NCBI RefSeq assembly: GCF_000245335.1
Contig: NZ_JH600279.1
Location: forward strand, 186,001-250,000
DNA length: 64,000 nt
From: Bacillus mojavensis RO-H-1 = KCTC 3706
GTDB taxonomy: Bacteria; Bacillota; Bacilli; Bacillales; Bacillaceae
Direction: 5' to 3'
The translations under genes were made by a program, and so were the position numbers. Every line of letters starts with the position of its first letter. Position 1 is the first letter of the stretch. This document shows, in pieces, positions 18,416 through 27,141 of the stretch. The notes beneath the pieces are model-generated. The model did no database searches. It saw only the letters and a list, made by a program, of their open reading frames with translations, and was not told the DNA's origin.

Positions 18416-18435
18416 CTCTCAAGCCGCTCCTTTCT

Positions 18436-19176
18436 TTACATCGTCTGGCCGCTGTCAATCGTGATGATTTGTCCTGTCAGGGATTCCTGTTCAAGCACGG
18501 AACAAATCAGCTGTGCCACATCACCCGCTTCAGCAATTCGCTGCAACAGCAAAGTGCCGCTCATGTTTTTCATTTTTTCTTCACGTCCTGCCCACCATCT
18601 TGTCGCAACAGCTCCGGGTGCGACACCGCACACTCTGATTTCTGGCGCCAAAGCGTGTGCCAATGATTTTGTCAGGCCGTGCACCGCTGCTTTTGACACA
18701 GCGTATGGCATAGAAGAGCCCGCCCCGGTTGCCCCCGCGATACTGCCAATATTAACGATCGCCCCAGCCTTGCTTTTTTTCATGAAAGGAGCCGCTGCTC
18801 TCGCGCAAAAAAACATTCCTTTGACATTGACCGCATATATCTTATCCCATACGTCCTCTGTCGCGGCATCAAGATCATCCATTGGAATATGCTGTGTAAT
18901 ACTTGCATTGTTGATTAAAACGTCAATCGTGCCGTATTGCTTTCCTATTGATTGAACCATGTCCTGCACGTCACTGTTTTTGGACACATCGGCTTGGATA
19001 GCAACGGCCTGCCCGCCCTCTCTTTTGATGATGTCTGCTGTTTCCTCAGCCTCAGCACGCGAGCGTGAATAATTCACCGCAACAATCGCTCCCCGTTTCG
19101 CTAATTCAATACATGCTGCTCTTCCGATTCCCGTGCCGCCCCCAGTGACGAGAGCTATTTTGTTCTTAAGATCCAT
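18436..19176 (-). CDS. yusR: short-chain dehydrogenase/reductase (intact yusR-yusS equivalent)
   Basis: A 246-residue SDR, FabG-like. Motifs: NAD(P)-binding TGGGTGIG, NNAS, the catalytic Ser in NIGSIAG with YAVSK (Tyr-x-x-x-Lys), and C-terminal GQIITIDSG. The start is the ATG at 19176 with AAGGAG at 8-base spacing. As I recall, strain 168 has two adjacent shorter entries here (yusR and yusS), both SDR pieces; here the gene is one uninterrupted frame. It is divergent from the LysR gene yusT, which may control it, and is followed by yusQ. Confidence 0.82.
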   Translation of the reverse strand: MDLKNKIALVTGGGTGIGRAACIELAKRGAIVAVNYSRSRAEAEETADIIKREGGQAVAIQADVSKNSDVQDMVQSIGKQYGTIDVLINNASITQHIPMDDLDAATEDVWDKIYAVNVKGMFFCARAAAPFMKKSKAGAIVNIGSIAGATGAGSSMPYAVSKAAVHGLTKSLAHALAPEIRVCGVAPGAVATRWWAGREEKMKNMSGTLLLQRIAEAGDVAQLICSVLEQESLTGQIITIDSGQTM

Positions 19177-19275
19177 TGCCGCCACTCCTTGTTGTTTGTA
19201 TATATTTTGAAATCTAAACTGCTGGTTCTATTGTAATGCAGGTTTGGTGTTCCGTATAATGATTGTTAAAGATAC

Positions 19276-19300
19276 TTGCTATCATTTAGATTGATAGCAA
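19276..19300. promoter_or_regulatory. candidate YusT (LysR-type) operator
   Basis: A perfect 9-bp inverted repeat TTGCTATCA-N7-TGATAGCAA in the 142-base region between the divergent SDR gene and yusT, about 20 bases before yusT. LysR regulators typically bind dyads in such shared promoter regions. Confidence 0.75.
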
Positions 19301-19318
19301 AAGAGCGGGGGATTCAAC

Positions 19319-20185
19319 ATGGAAAGCGGAGATCTACGTGTGTTTCAAATGGTAGCCCGTGAAGGCTCAATTACGAAAGCCGCACTGCAGCTTGGCTACG
19401 TGCAATCAAATGTGACGGCCAGAATTCAGCAATTGGAAGCTGAGCTCGGCACCACCCTTTTTTTGCGCCATAATCGAGGCATGACACTCTCTTCCAGCGG
19501 AAAGCTTCTGTTGGATTATACGAATAAAATTATCGGGCTGCTGGATGAGGCGTCCAAAGCGCTCTCTTCCTCAACTGAGCCGAGCGGACAGCTGATGATC
19601 GGTTCCACTCAGACAGCCGCCGCAGTCAGGCTTCCCAAACTGCTTGCTTCGTATTATGAAGAGTATCCAAACGTACAGCTGTCTTTAATAACAGGGCATA
19701 CACAATTTTTAATTGATAAAGTTCTTCGGTATGAACTCGATGGCGCGTTTATCGGCTGTGAATGCAATCATCCTGAGCTCCAGTCCTTTCCCGCATTTGA
19801 GGAGGAGCCCGTAGTCGTGTCCGCTGCATCTGTGTCCTGTGCAGAAGAAGCGATCACAAAGCCGATTCTCGTTTACAGCACAGGCTGTTCGTACCGAGAT
19901 ACCCTTGAAAAATGGCTGCACTCTGCCGGCGTCACACAGCCGGTTATTATGGAGTTCGGCACACTTGAAGCGATTATAGGCGGGGTGACAGCGGGCCTTG
20001 GCATCTCCTTGCTCCCGCGGACTGTTGTACAAAAACACGAGTCTGAAGGTTCGATCCGATTGTACACGCTCCCTGAACCTCTCAGACAGATGAAAACGGA
20101 GTTTATTCTCCGTAAGGATTCGTTTATCAGCAGCGCGCTGCGCACCTTTATGGCTTCCTTCGCACCAAATGAAACCGCAACATAA
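19319..20185 (+). CDS. yusT: LysR-family transcriptional regulator YusT
   Basis: A 288-residue LysR regulator: N-terminal helix-turn-helix at about residues 18-38 (ITKAALQLGYVQSNVTARIQQLE), linker helix, and a periplasmic-binding-protein-like effector domain from about residue 90 (QLMIGSTQTAAAVRLPKLL). It is divergent from the SDR-tautomerase pair, with a strong dyad between them, the usual arrangement for a regulator of the adjacent genes. The effector is unknown. Confidence 0.9.
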   Translation: MESGDLRVFQMVAREGSITKAALQLGYVQSNVTARIQQLEAELGTTLFLRHNRGMTLSSSGKLLLDYTNKIIGLLDEASKALSSSTEPSGQLMIGSTQTAAAVRLPKLLASYYEEYPNVQLSLITGHTQFLIDKVLRYELDGAFIGCECNHPELQSFPAFEEEPVVVSAASVSCAEEAITKPILVYSTGCSYRDTLEKWLHSAGVTQPVIMEFGTLEAIIGGVTAGLGISLLPRTVVQKHESEGSIRLYTLPEPLRQMKTEFILRKDSFISSALRTFMASFAPNETAT

Positions 20186-20228
20186 CAAAAAGCAGTCTGC
20201 CGTTTATAAGCGGCAGACTGCTTTTTTA
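20186..20228. terminator. bidirectional terminator between yusT and yusU
   Basis: Stem AAAAAGCAGTCTGCCG/CGGCAGACTGCTTTTT with a TTTATAAG-type loop; the A-run on one side and T-run on the other let it serve both convergent genes. Confidence 0.93.
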
Positions 20229-20230
20229 GC

Positions 20231-20476
20231 CTATTCTTTGTTTCGGTGCTCTTCATTTAACTGTTTGATATGCTGTATGATGTCTTTAATGCCCTGCTTT
20301 GCGTCAGGATATGTCGTATTCCAATGCTTGGCGAGCGGAGGCATGCTTTTGGCGATATGCGTGTACACAATCCACTGCTTCACTTCTTCTTTTAATTCAC
20401 GATTTGACTCCCCAAGGAGAAGCTCGGTATATTTTTCAAGCAATCCATCCAGCTGTTCTTGCAGTTTTTGTTCCAT
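20231..20476 (-). CDS. yusU: conserved 81-aa protein YusU
   Basis: A small soluble, mostly helical and charged protein (LQEQLDGLLEKYTELLLGESN) with the conserved tract WIVYTHIAKSMPPLAKHWN. It belongs to a Bacillus-restricted family without known function (DUF2573, as I recall). The ATG has AAAGGAAG upstream. It follows yusV on the same strand but is separated by a terminator, so it is probably a separate unit or a partial read-through gene. Confidence 0.8.
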   Translation of the reverse strand: MEQKLQEQLDGLLEKYTELLLGESNRELKEEVKQWIVYTHIAKSMPPLAKHWNTTYPDAKQGIKDIIQHIKQLNEEHRNKE

Positions 20477-20503
20477 TCATACATCTTCCTTTCGAGAAAA
20501 CAG

Positions 20504-20536
20504 CAAGGAGCTTTCTCATTGATGAAAGCTCCTTTA
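20504..20536 (-). terminator. yusV terminator
   Basis: Perfect stem AAGGAGCTTTC/GAAAGCTCCTT after the yusV stop on the minus strand. The T-run is short, so some read-through into yusU is possible. Confidence 0.7.
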
Positions 20537-20546
20537 GCCGTGTTAT

Positions 20547-21374
20547 TTATCCATGTGATGTGAAAGCCGCTTCCCGGACAATGCATCTGCCCCGGCCATA
20601 AGGAATGCAAAGAGGCGTTCCGAACAGCGGGTCCTGTGTGACCTGACAGTTCATAGAAAACACATTTTGCACCAGATCACAAGTAATGACCTCTTCTGGA
20701 CGGCCTTCAGCGTAAATCTGTTTATCTTTAATAGCCACAAGGTGATGTGCGTAGCGGCACGCTAAATTCAGATCATGGAGCACCATGACGATCGTCCGCT
20801 GTTCCTTCTCATTCAGCTCAAACAGCAAATCAAGAATTTCAATTTGATGCGTCATATCCAAATACGTTGTCGGTTCATCCAGAAGGATAATATCCGTTTC
20901 CTGGGCAAGTGTCATCGCTATCCAAGCCCGCTGGCGCTGCCCGCCTGATAAGGAATCGACGGCGCGGTCAGCCATATCCTCCAGCTTTGTGGCTTTTAGC
21001 GCTCTCTCTACAGCTGCCTCATCCTCTTTTGACCACTGTTTCAGCCAGTTTTGATAAGGATACCTTCCCTGCTTTACAAGCTGATGCACCGTCAGTCCCT
21101 CCGGAGCAGAAGGCCCCTGCGGCAGGATGGCAAGCTCCTTTGCGACTTCCTTTGTCGGAAGCTTGGCGATCGCTCTTCCTTCCAATAGCACTGAACCGCC
21201 TCTCGGCTTCATCAGCCGCGCCAACGAACGTAAAAGTGTCGATTTTCCGCAGCCATTGCTGCCGATAAATACGGTAATTTCACCTTTTGGAATCGTTAAA
21301 TTCAGTTCATCAATAATAACGGCATCCCCGTACCCTAAGCTCAGCGTTTCTGTAGAAATTGCACTCATACCCAT
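20547..21374 (-). CDS. yusV: iron-siderophore ABC transporter ATPase YusV
   Basis: A 275-residue FecE/FhuC-type ATPase: Walker [10 protein letters not shown], signature [17 protein letters not shown], Walker [14 protein letters not shown]-loop VLHDLN. There is no permease or binding protein beside it. In B. subtilis it is the orphan ATPase serving the bacillibactin/enterobactin permease FeuBC and other siderophore systems. The ATG at 21374 follows AAGGAG by five bases. A perfect Fur box lies about 150 bases upstream, fitting iron-repressed expression. Confidence 0.92.
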   Translation of the reverse strand: MGMSAISTETLSLGYGDAVIIDELNLTIPKGEITVFIGSNGCGKSTLLRSLARLMKPRGGSVLLEGRAIAKLPTKEVAKELAILPQGPSAPEGLTVHQLVKQGRYPYQNWLKQWSKEDEAAVERALKATKLEDMADRAVDSLSGGQRQRAWIAMTLAQETDIILLDEPTTYLDMTHQIEILDLLFELNEKEQRTIVMVLHDLNLACRYAHHLVAIKDKQIYAEGRPEEVITCDLVQNVFSMNCQVTQDPLFGTPLCIPYGRGRCIVREAAFTSHG

Positions 21375-21527
21375 AACCGCTCCTTTTTGCTGGCTTTTTA
21401 GCAGCACTATGTATTGCTACGTTTTATATAGACATGCATGTAAGTAAATTGTCATCAATGCAAGTGATACAATATTCAGTCTCTGATATGGTCATATATC
21501 CATCATTGTAGCAGAAAACAGTGACTT

Positions 21528-21542
21528 TGAAAATCATTTTCA
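21528..21542. promoter_or_regulatory. Fur box upstream of yusV
   Basis: TGAAAAT-C-ATTTTCA, a perfect 7-1-7 dyad close to the Fur core TGATAATNATTATCA. It lies between yusV and yusW, oriented to control yusV. Confidence 0.75.
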
Positions 21543-21590
21543 ATTAGTTTTCTGGTCAAAAATGGCGGTTATGGGTTTTTCAGCACATGA

Positions 21591-22028
21591 TTATTTTTTA
21601 ATTTCTCTGACAGTGCCATTCTTAAGCTTCACTTTTAAGTCGAAATGATCATAGTGGCTGTCAAGGTTAAAAGCCGCCAGCACACTGTGAATCACTTCTT
21701 TCTCAGCCATTTGATCTGTCACGGACAGCTCGCTTAGAATCATTTTCATCTCATCCAGCGCTTCTTCTCCCTCTTGATTGATGCCAGAGAGCTTATCTTG
21801 TATTTCTGCCGTTTCATGAGTTCCGTTTTTTTCGTATATTCCTTCATAGCGGTTATGCTCACCGTCACCGTAGCTGACGCGAAGCGAAAAATTGCTGTAA
21901 GGAACGGATTTCATATGAGTAACTGCCGTATTTTCTCCTTCTGCTAGCTGCTGTTCTTCATTGAGACGGCAGCCCGCAATCAGAACAACTGCGAGACAAA
22001 CGGCCCCGGCCGCTCTGATCAAATGCAT
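21591..22028 (-). CDS. yusW: putative lipoprotein YusW
   Basis: A 145-residue exported protein. The N-terminus is a lipoprotein signal ending in the lipobox LIAGC with cysteine at residue 20 (HLIRAAGAVCLAVVLIAGC). The mature part has a YusW-family domain with SNFSLRVSYGDGEHNRYEGIY, probably a small beta-rich domain on the outer membrane face. Start at 22028; the frame continues upstream but includes no signal. Function unknown. Confidence 0.82.
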   Translation of the reverse strand: MHLIRAAGAVCLAVVLIAGCRLNEEQQLAEGENTAVTHMKSVPYSNFSLRVSYGDGEHNRYEGIYEKNGTHETAEIQDKLSGINQEGEEALDEMKMILSELSVTDQMAEKEVIHSVLAAFNLDSHYDHFDLKVKLKNGTVREIKK

Positions 22029-22104
22029 AATGGTTCCCCCCTGTAGAATTCCATTTCTTTTAGGTATGTCCAAGGAATGGAATCCTCATTCAGAGAAGAG
22101 AACA

Positions 22105-22138
22105 GAAAAAGCCGGGCTTCAGCGCCCGGCTTTCCTTT
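22105..22138. terminator. terminator downstream of yusX
   Basis: Stem GCCGGGC-TTCAGC-GCCCGGC flanked by A-runs on one side and T-runs on the other, directly after the yusX stop on the minus strand. Confidence 0.85.
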
Positions 22139-23922
22139 TATGATTCAGTCATTTGCAAAAAGGCTTCGGCGTCCTGCACGGCCAGCTTGATGGCATTTTC
22201 CCAAAAGTCTCTCTTCGTGATGTCTGCGCCTAAATGCTTCATCGCTAAATCTTCTACGGTCATGGATGCCGTATCACGCAATAGCGCTATATATTTCTCT
22301 TCAAACGTGTTTTTTTCTTCAAGCGCCAGAGCGTAAATGCCGAGGGAAAACAGATAGCCGAACGTATAAGGGTAATTGTAAAACGGCACTCTCGTAATAT
22401 GAAAGTGAAGCTTTGACGCCCAGAATAGCGGATGATACTCGTCTAAAGCGCCGCAGAACGCTTCTTTTTGCGCCTCTTCCATCAGCTCATTTAAACGGTC
22501 CGCCGGCACAATTCCCCGTTTTCGTTCTTCGTAAAACCTCGTTTCAAATAAAAATCTCGCGTGGATATTCATAAAAAAAGCAACGCTTCTTTGCACTTTA
22601 TCCTCCAAAAGCACAAGCTTTTCTTCCTTTGTTTCCGCCTGATTGACAGTCGCGTCTGCCACAATCATTTCCGCAAAAGTTGACGCAGTTTCCGCTACAT
22701 TCATAGCATAGGATCGATTTAACGGCCTTACATTGAGCATCGCTTCCTGATGAAAGGCATGCCCGAGTTCATGGGCAAGCGTTGAGACGTTCGAGGCGCT
22801 GCCGGAAAACGTCATGAAGATACGGGATTCCCCGCTGTCAGGAAAGCTTGTGCAAAAGCCGCCGACTCTTTTCCCGCTTCTGTCCTCAGCTTCAATCCAG
22901 CGGTCACGGAACGCCTTTTCTGTAAAGGCGGACAACTTTCGGCCGAACGTGGAAAATTGGCTGATGATTAAGTTTGCGGCTTCATCGTATGAGTATTCCT
23001 TCCCGGCAGACCCAATCGGTGCCTCAACGTCGTACCAATTGAGCTTTTCGAGACCAAGCATGGATGCTTTCCGGTTAAGAAACTGAACGAACGGCTGCTT
23101 ATTTTCAGTAATGACCTGCCACATCGTATCCAGCGTTTCTTTTTTCATCCGGTTGATTTGCAGCGGCTCCTTCAGAACATCCTGCCATCCCCGCGCTTTG
23201 TAGGTTTCCAGCCGGAACCCCGCCAAATGATTCAGCGTGCTGCTGAAAATATCCTGTTCCCGCTCCCATGCATGATTGATGCGTTCAAAAACGGTTTTCC
23301 TGACAGTACGGTCCTGATGAGACATCATGTTTTCCGCCTGTCCGACAGATAATTGTTTTTCCTCAAACGGAATGGTCATTTTTCCGACAACGATATGATA
23401 TAAATCATCCCAGGCATGATAGCCGTCAACCGCAAGGCTTCCAATCAGTTTTTCTTTGTCTGGGCTGAGCTTTTCGGCAACCCGTTCTCTTCTTTCATTT
23501 AATATGTATGATACCTCTCGCAGCCCGGGTGTTTTGAGCAATTCTTCCCACACGCCTTGATCAATCTCCACAAGTTTATGATCCAATGTGACAAGGGAGG
23601 ACTGAAAATCTGCGACTAACTGATGCATGAATGATTTATGCTCATTCGCCTTCTGATCGCTAATGTTCTGTGCCTGAAGACACGAGACAAAAGCACCGGC
23701 CTGCTGCAGCTTGACCGAATTTTGTTCAAATGCATCGAGCAGTGTGGTCAGCCTTCCAGCATCAGCCGGCGTTTCTGGCGGCTCAAAAGCATCCGTCATG
23801 TCTTGAAATGCACGCAGGCTTTGTGACAGCTTTTCAATATATCTCTTGAATTCTTCTGACTGGCTCCCGCCTTTAAAAAACGAATCCAGATCCCATGTTT
23901 TGTCTACCCCTTGCAATCCCAT
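22138..23922 (-). CDS. yusX: M3-family oligoendopeptidase F-like YusX
   Basis: A 594-residue zinc metallopeptidase of the M3B (PepF) family, normal length. The zinc motif HELGHAFHQ (HExxH) is near residue 385, and the downstream glutamate ligand lies in VAETASTFAEM. N-terminal helical domain from residue 1 to about 200. No signal, so cytosolic. It degrades short peptides. The ATG has AAAGGGG nine bases upstream. A monocistronic unit with its own terminator. Confidence 0.92.
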   Translation of the reverse strand: MGLQGVDKTWDLDSFFKGGSQSEEFKRYIEKLSQSLRAFQDMTDAFEPPETPADAGRLTTLLDAFEQNSVKLQQAGAFVSCLQAQNISDQKANEHKSFMHQLVADFQSSLVTLDHKLVEIDQGVWEELLKTPGLREVSYILNERRERVAEKLSPDKEKLIGSLAVDGYHAWDDLYHIVVGKMTIPFEEKQLSVGQAENMMSHQDRTVRKTVFERINHAWEREQDIFSSTLNHLAGFRLETYKARGWQDVLKEPLQINRMKKETLDTMWQVITENKQPFVQFLNRKASMLGLEKLNWYDVEAPIGSAGKEYSYDEAANLIISQFSTFGRKLSAFTEKAFRDRWIEAEDRSGKRVGGFCTSFPDSGESRIFMTFSGSASNVSTLAHELGHAFHQEAMLNVRPLNRSYAMNVAETASTFAEMIVADATVNQAETKEEKLVLLEDKVQRSVAFFMNIHARFLFETRFYEERKRGIVPADRLNELMEEAQKEAFCGALDEYHPLFWASKLHFHITRVPFYNYPYTFGYLFSLGIYALALEEKNTFEEKYIALLRDTASMTVEDLAMKHLGADITKRDFWENAIKLAVQDAEAFLQMTES

Positions 23923-24057
23923 GACTCAAAACCCCTTTCCTCATTTGATTTTATTATAGAACAACTCTGAATTATTGTATAAAAATTTCTTTTATAGGCG
24001 TCATTCTCTGTGCATCATTGTACAATAGCTGTAGCGCCAAACAGGAGGATATGGAAA

Positions 24058-24942
24058 ATGAATAAAAAAATAGCTATCGTAACAGGAGCGTCAAGCGGTT
24101 TTGGTCTGTTGGCGGCAGTCAAACTGGCTCAGTCATTTTTCGTCATTGCCACAGCAAGGCAGCCCGAGAAAGCGGAACAGCTGCGCGGTTTAGCAGCAAA
24201 ACATCATGTAGCTGACTCCATTCATATCACCGCTCTCGATGTCACTGATGAACACTCGATCGAAGCGTTTGGAAAAACCATAAGTGCGTATGCCCCAATT
24301 GATGTACTCGTTAATAACGCGGGTACAGCTTACGGGGGATTTATCGAGGATGTGCCGATGGAGCATTTCAGAAAACAATTTGAAACGAATGTTTTCGGAT
24401 TGATCAATGTCACAAAAACCGTCCTGCCTTACATAAGAAAGCATAGCGGGGCAAAGATTATAAACGTAAGCAGTATCAGCGGTTTGACCGGATTTCCGGC
24501 ACTGTCGCCTTACGCCGCTTCCAAGTATGCATTAGAAGGATTTTCTGAAAGTCTGCGCTTGGAGCTGCTTCCTTTCGGCATTGAAACCGCTCTGATCGAG
24601 CCAGGCTCATACAAGACATCGATCTGGACAACATCTTTATCGAATCACATGACTGTGCCGGCTGACGATTCAGCCTATCATCAATACTATAAACAGATTC
24701 TTTCCTACGTTGAAAAAAACGCAGATGAAAGCGGAGACCCCCAAGAGGTTGCCGACCTCATTTATCAATTAGCGATGAAACAGCGCGTAAAGAAATTGCG
24801 TTATCCGATCGGAAAAGGCGTCAAGCTCACCCTGCTATTCCGTGCACTTTTTCCTTGGTCCGCTTGGGAATCTATCTTGAAGAAAAAACTATTCACCCGA
24901 CTAAATTATAATTATTATAATTTAGTATTGATTTTTAATTAA
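24058..24942 (+). CDS. yusZ: short-chain dehydrogenase YusZ, with tail reaching into the mrgA operator
   Basis: An SDR with TGASSGFG at the NADP site, NNAG, and the Ser/Tyr/Lys catalytic set (NVSSISG, YAASK). The ATG at 24058 follows CAGGAGG. The frame is 294 residues. The final 12 or so codons (NYNYYNLVLIFN) are read through the perfect PerR palindrome of mrgA, so the tail is probably dictated by the operator rather than by protein function. Closely related SDRs end about a dozen residues earlier, near KKKLF. Substrate unknown. Confidence 0.85.
   Translation: MNKKIAIVTGASSGFGLLAAVKLAQSFFVIATARQPEKAEQLRGLAAKHHVADSIHITALDVTDEHSIEAFGKTISAYAPIDVLVNNAGTAYGGFIEDVPMEHFRKQFETNVFGLINVTKTVLPYIRKHSGAKIINVSSISGLTGFPALSPYAASKYALEGFSESLRLELLPFGIETALIEPGSYKTSIWTTSLSNHMTVPADDSAYHQYYKQILSYVEKNADESGDPQEVADLIYQLAMKQRVKKLRYPIGKGVKLTLLFRALFPWSAWESILKKKLFTRLNYNYYNLVLIFN
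24901..24925. promoter_or_regulatory. PerR box of mrgA
   Basis: A 25-base perfect palindrome whose core, TTATAATTATTATAA at 24906-24920, is identical to the PerR consensus. It overlaps the end of yusZ and lies just upstream of the mrgA promoter (TTGATT at 24928, TATAAT at 24950, 16-bp spacer). PerR-Fe or PerR-Mn represses mrgA here, and peroxide or metal limitation relieves it. Confidence 0.95.
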
Positions 24943-24988
24943 TATGTGATATAATTAAATTAACAGATCACAAGGAGGACGTAATATT

Positions 24989-25450
24989 ATGAAAACCGAA
25001 AACGCAAAAACAAACCTGACATTAGTTGAGAATTCAATGAACACCCAATTATCAAACTGGTTTCTTCTATATTCCAAGCTGCACCGTTTTCATTGGTATG
25101 TAAAAGGGCCTCACTTCTTTACATTGCATGAAAAATTTGAAGAACTGTATGACCACGCGGCAGAAACTGTCGATACGATTGCTGAGCGCCTGCTGGCTAT
25201 CGGAGGACAGCCTGTTGCCACTTTGAAAGAATACACTGAGCAAGCATCCATCACAGACGGCGGAAACGAAACGTCAGCTTCAGAAATGGTCCAAGCTTTG
25301 GTGAACGACTATAAACAAATCAGCAGCGAGTCTAAATTCGTCATCGGCCTTGCGGAAGAAAATCAAGACAATGTGACAGCAGACTTGTTTGTCGGACTTA
25401 TAGAAGAAGTCGAAAAACAAGTGTGGATGCTTTCCTCTTATTTAGGCTAA
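24989..25450 (+). CDS. mrgA: Dps-family DNA-binding ferritin MrgA
   Basis: A 153-residue Dps miniferritin. The ferroxidase-site residues are visible in [29 protein letters not shown], with the His, the Asp and the Glu in the Dps pattern. The protein forms a dodecamer that binds DNA and oxidises iron with peroxide, protecting the chromosome. AAGGAGG precedes the ATG. Controlled by the adjacent PerR box. Confidence 0.97.
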   Translation: MKTENAKTNLTLVENSMNTQLSNWFLLYSKLHRFHWYVKGPHFFTLHEKFEELYDHAAETVDTIAERLLAIGGQPVATLKEYTEQASITDGGNETSASEMVQALVNDYKQISSESKFVIGLAEENQDNVTADLFVGLIEEVEKQVWMLSSYLG

Positions 25451-25486
25451 AAAAAAGCTGAACCCTCTTCGGGTTCAGCTTTTTTG
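25448..25486. terminator. bidirectional terminator between mrgA and htrB
   Basis: Perfect stem AAGCTGAACCC-TCTTC-GGGTTCAGCTT flanked by A and T runs, between convergent genes. Confidence 0.95.
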
Positions 25487-25490
25487 CCAG

Positions 25491-26867
25491 TTAGCTGCTG
25501 AGGCTCTCTGTCTTCTTGGTCAATGTCACATTCAGGTTTTTCGTTTTTCCGTTGCGTATCACTTGAATTGTTGTTTTATCTCCGACTTTTAAATCTTTAT
25601 AAAGAATTTGACGGATATCCGCACTGCTTTGGATATCTTTGCCGTTTAATTTAACAATCACATCCTCAGGTTTCATTCCTGCTTTAGCCGCCGGTGAATT
25701 TGATTGAACTTCCTTGACGTAGACACCTTTGCTCAATTGATCCCCAAACAGGCCGAGTGTATTTTCCTGGTACGTTTCAGGAACTTGTGACATATCAATC
25801 ATCTGCACGCCTAAGAATGGACGGTCCACTTTTCCGTTTTCAAGAAGCTGGTCAACAATTGGCTCTACATCGTTGCTTGGAATCGCAAAACCGAGTGACT
25901 CAACCCCGCTTTCACTCACTTTCAGACTGTTGATTCCGATCACTTGGCCGTTTGAATTGATTAACGGGCCGCCGCTGTTCCCCGGATTGATTGCGGCGTC
26001 TGTTTGCAGCACATTCATTTCAACGGTACCTTGAGTCGTATCGACATCAATCGTCCGGTTAAGTCCGCTAATGATCCCTTGTGTCACTGTTCCTGAGAAC
26101 TGCTGGCCGAGCGGATTACCGATGGCGATGACTTTTTCACCTGTGCGCAGCTGCGAAGAATCACCGAAGCTCGCCACTTTTTTGACGTTCTTGCTGTTGA
26201 TTTCCAAAACAGCCAAATCCGTAATTGCATCGCTTCCCACAAGCTTTGCTGTCTCCGTTTTACCATTGTACAGGGTAACAGTCAGCTTATTCGCTCCTTC
26301 CACTACGTGGTTGTTTGTAATGATATATGCTTTGTTATTGTCTTTTTTGAAAATAACCCCTGACCCTGTTCCGCTTTCACTTTCTGAACCGGAGCTGCCT
26401 TCTGTGCCGAATGTGTTATTATGAGAGGTTTGGATATTTGAGATGCCGACAATCGTCGGCTCTAAGTCCTCTACCATATCAGCTACGTTGGTCGCGTTTG
26501 TCACAGGTGTCGTTGTAAAATTGTCGGATTGCACCTGTTTATTTGCGGAAGCCGTCTCAGTTGTCTCATTATGGTCAGACGGCAAATAAGGCGCGATGCC
26601 GAGCATCAGTCCGCCGCCGATGATCCCGCCTAAAATCGGGCTCAGCCATGCCGCTCTCCGCTTCTTCTCTTTTTTTACAGCTGTTTCTTTCTTTTCCATT
26701 TCTAAAGCGGAAGCCGTTTCTTTTCGTCCCGCTTCATAAGAATGAGGCGGATCAAGCAATGTTTGTTCAGGATGCTCAATCGGCTTCCGGTTATCTGTAT
26801 TCACGTTTTCTGTATGTGAAGGTTCCGTTTGTTGTTCCCCGTTTTGGTCATCACGTCGGTAATCCAT
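25491..26867 (-). CDS. htrB: membrane-anchored serine protease HtrB (YvtA)
   Basis: A 458-residue HtrA/DegP-type protease. It has a charged cytosolic N-terminus of about 75 residues, one membrane anchor (LSPILGGIIGGGLMLGIAPYL), a Ser/Gly-rich linker, and the trypsin-like domain with the triad His (TNNHVV), Asp (AITDLAVLEI) and Ser (NPGNSGGPLI). A single C-terminal PDZ domain follows (SNSPAAKAGMKPEDVIVKLNGK). It degrades or refolds misfolded exported proteins. The start at 26867 has AAGGAG nine bases upstream. Divergent from cssR, whose regulator controls it. Confidence 0.95.
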   Translation of the reverse strand: MDYRRDDQNGEQQTEPSHTENVNTDNRKPIEHPEQTLLDPPHSYEAGRKETASALEMEKKETAVKKEKKRRAAWLSPILGGIIGGGLMLGIAPYLPSDHNETTETASANKQVQSDNFTTTPVTNATNVADMVEDLEPTIVGISNIQTSHNNTFGTEGSSGSESESGTGSGVIFKKDNNKAYIITNNHVVEGANKLTVTLYNGKTETAKLVGSDAITDLAVLEINSKNVKKVASFGDSSQLRTGEKVIAIGNPLGQQFSGTVTQGIISGLNRTIDVDTTQGTVEMNVLQTDAAINPGNSGGPLINSNGQVIGINSLKVSESGVESLGFAIPSNDVEPIVDQLLENGKVDRPFLGVQMIDMSQVPETYQENTLGLFGDQLSKGVYVKEVQSNSPAAKAGMKPEDVIVKLNGKDIQSSADIRQILYKDLKVGDKTTIQVIRNGKTKNLNVTLTKKTESLSS

Positions 26868-27141
26868 ATGCATACACTCCTTATTCGGTTTTTCGTTTAT
26901 CGTTACATATTCATCGCATGTACAAGTTCAATTGTCCCAATAATGAGGAGAAAAGCAAAGCACCAAAATAGAATATGTTTGATCATCCTGCATCTTCCCC
27001 GCTCTTTTTTCCCTTTCTTCCCTTATACACATGATAAACAAACATTGTGGGATAAAAATGAAAAGAATATGTGAAATTATGAAAATTGCCTGCCGTATGT
27101 TAAAACTAGTTTATAATGACGTTGAAAGGATGTGAAGGGCC

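Noticed and set aside
19709..20188. 159-codon minus-strand frame
   Set aside because: Lies entirely opposite yusT, which is a clear LysR gene; no ribosome site or domain.
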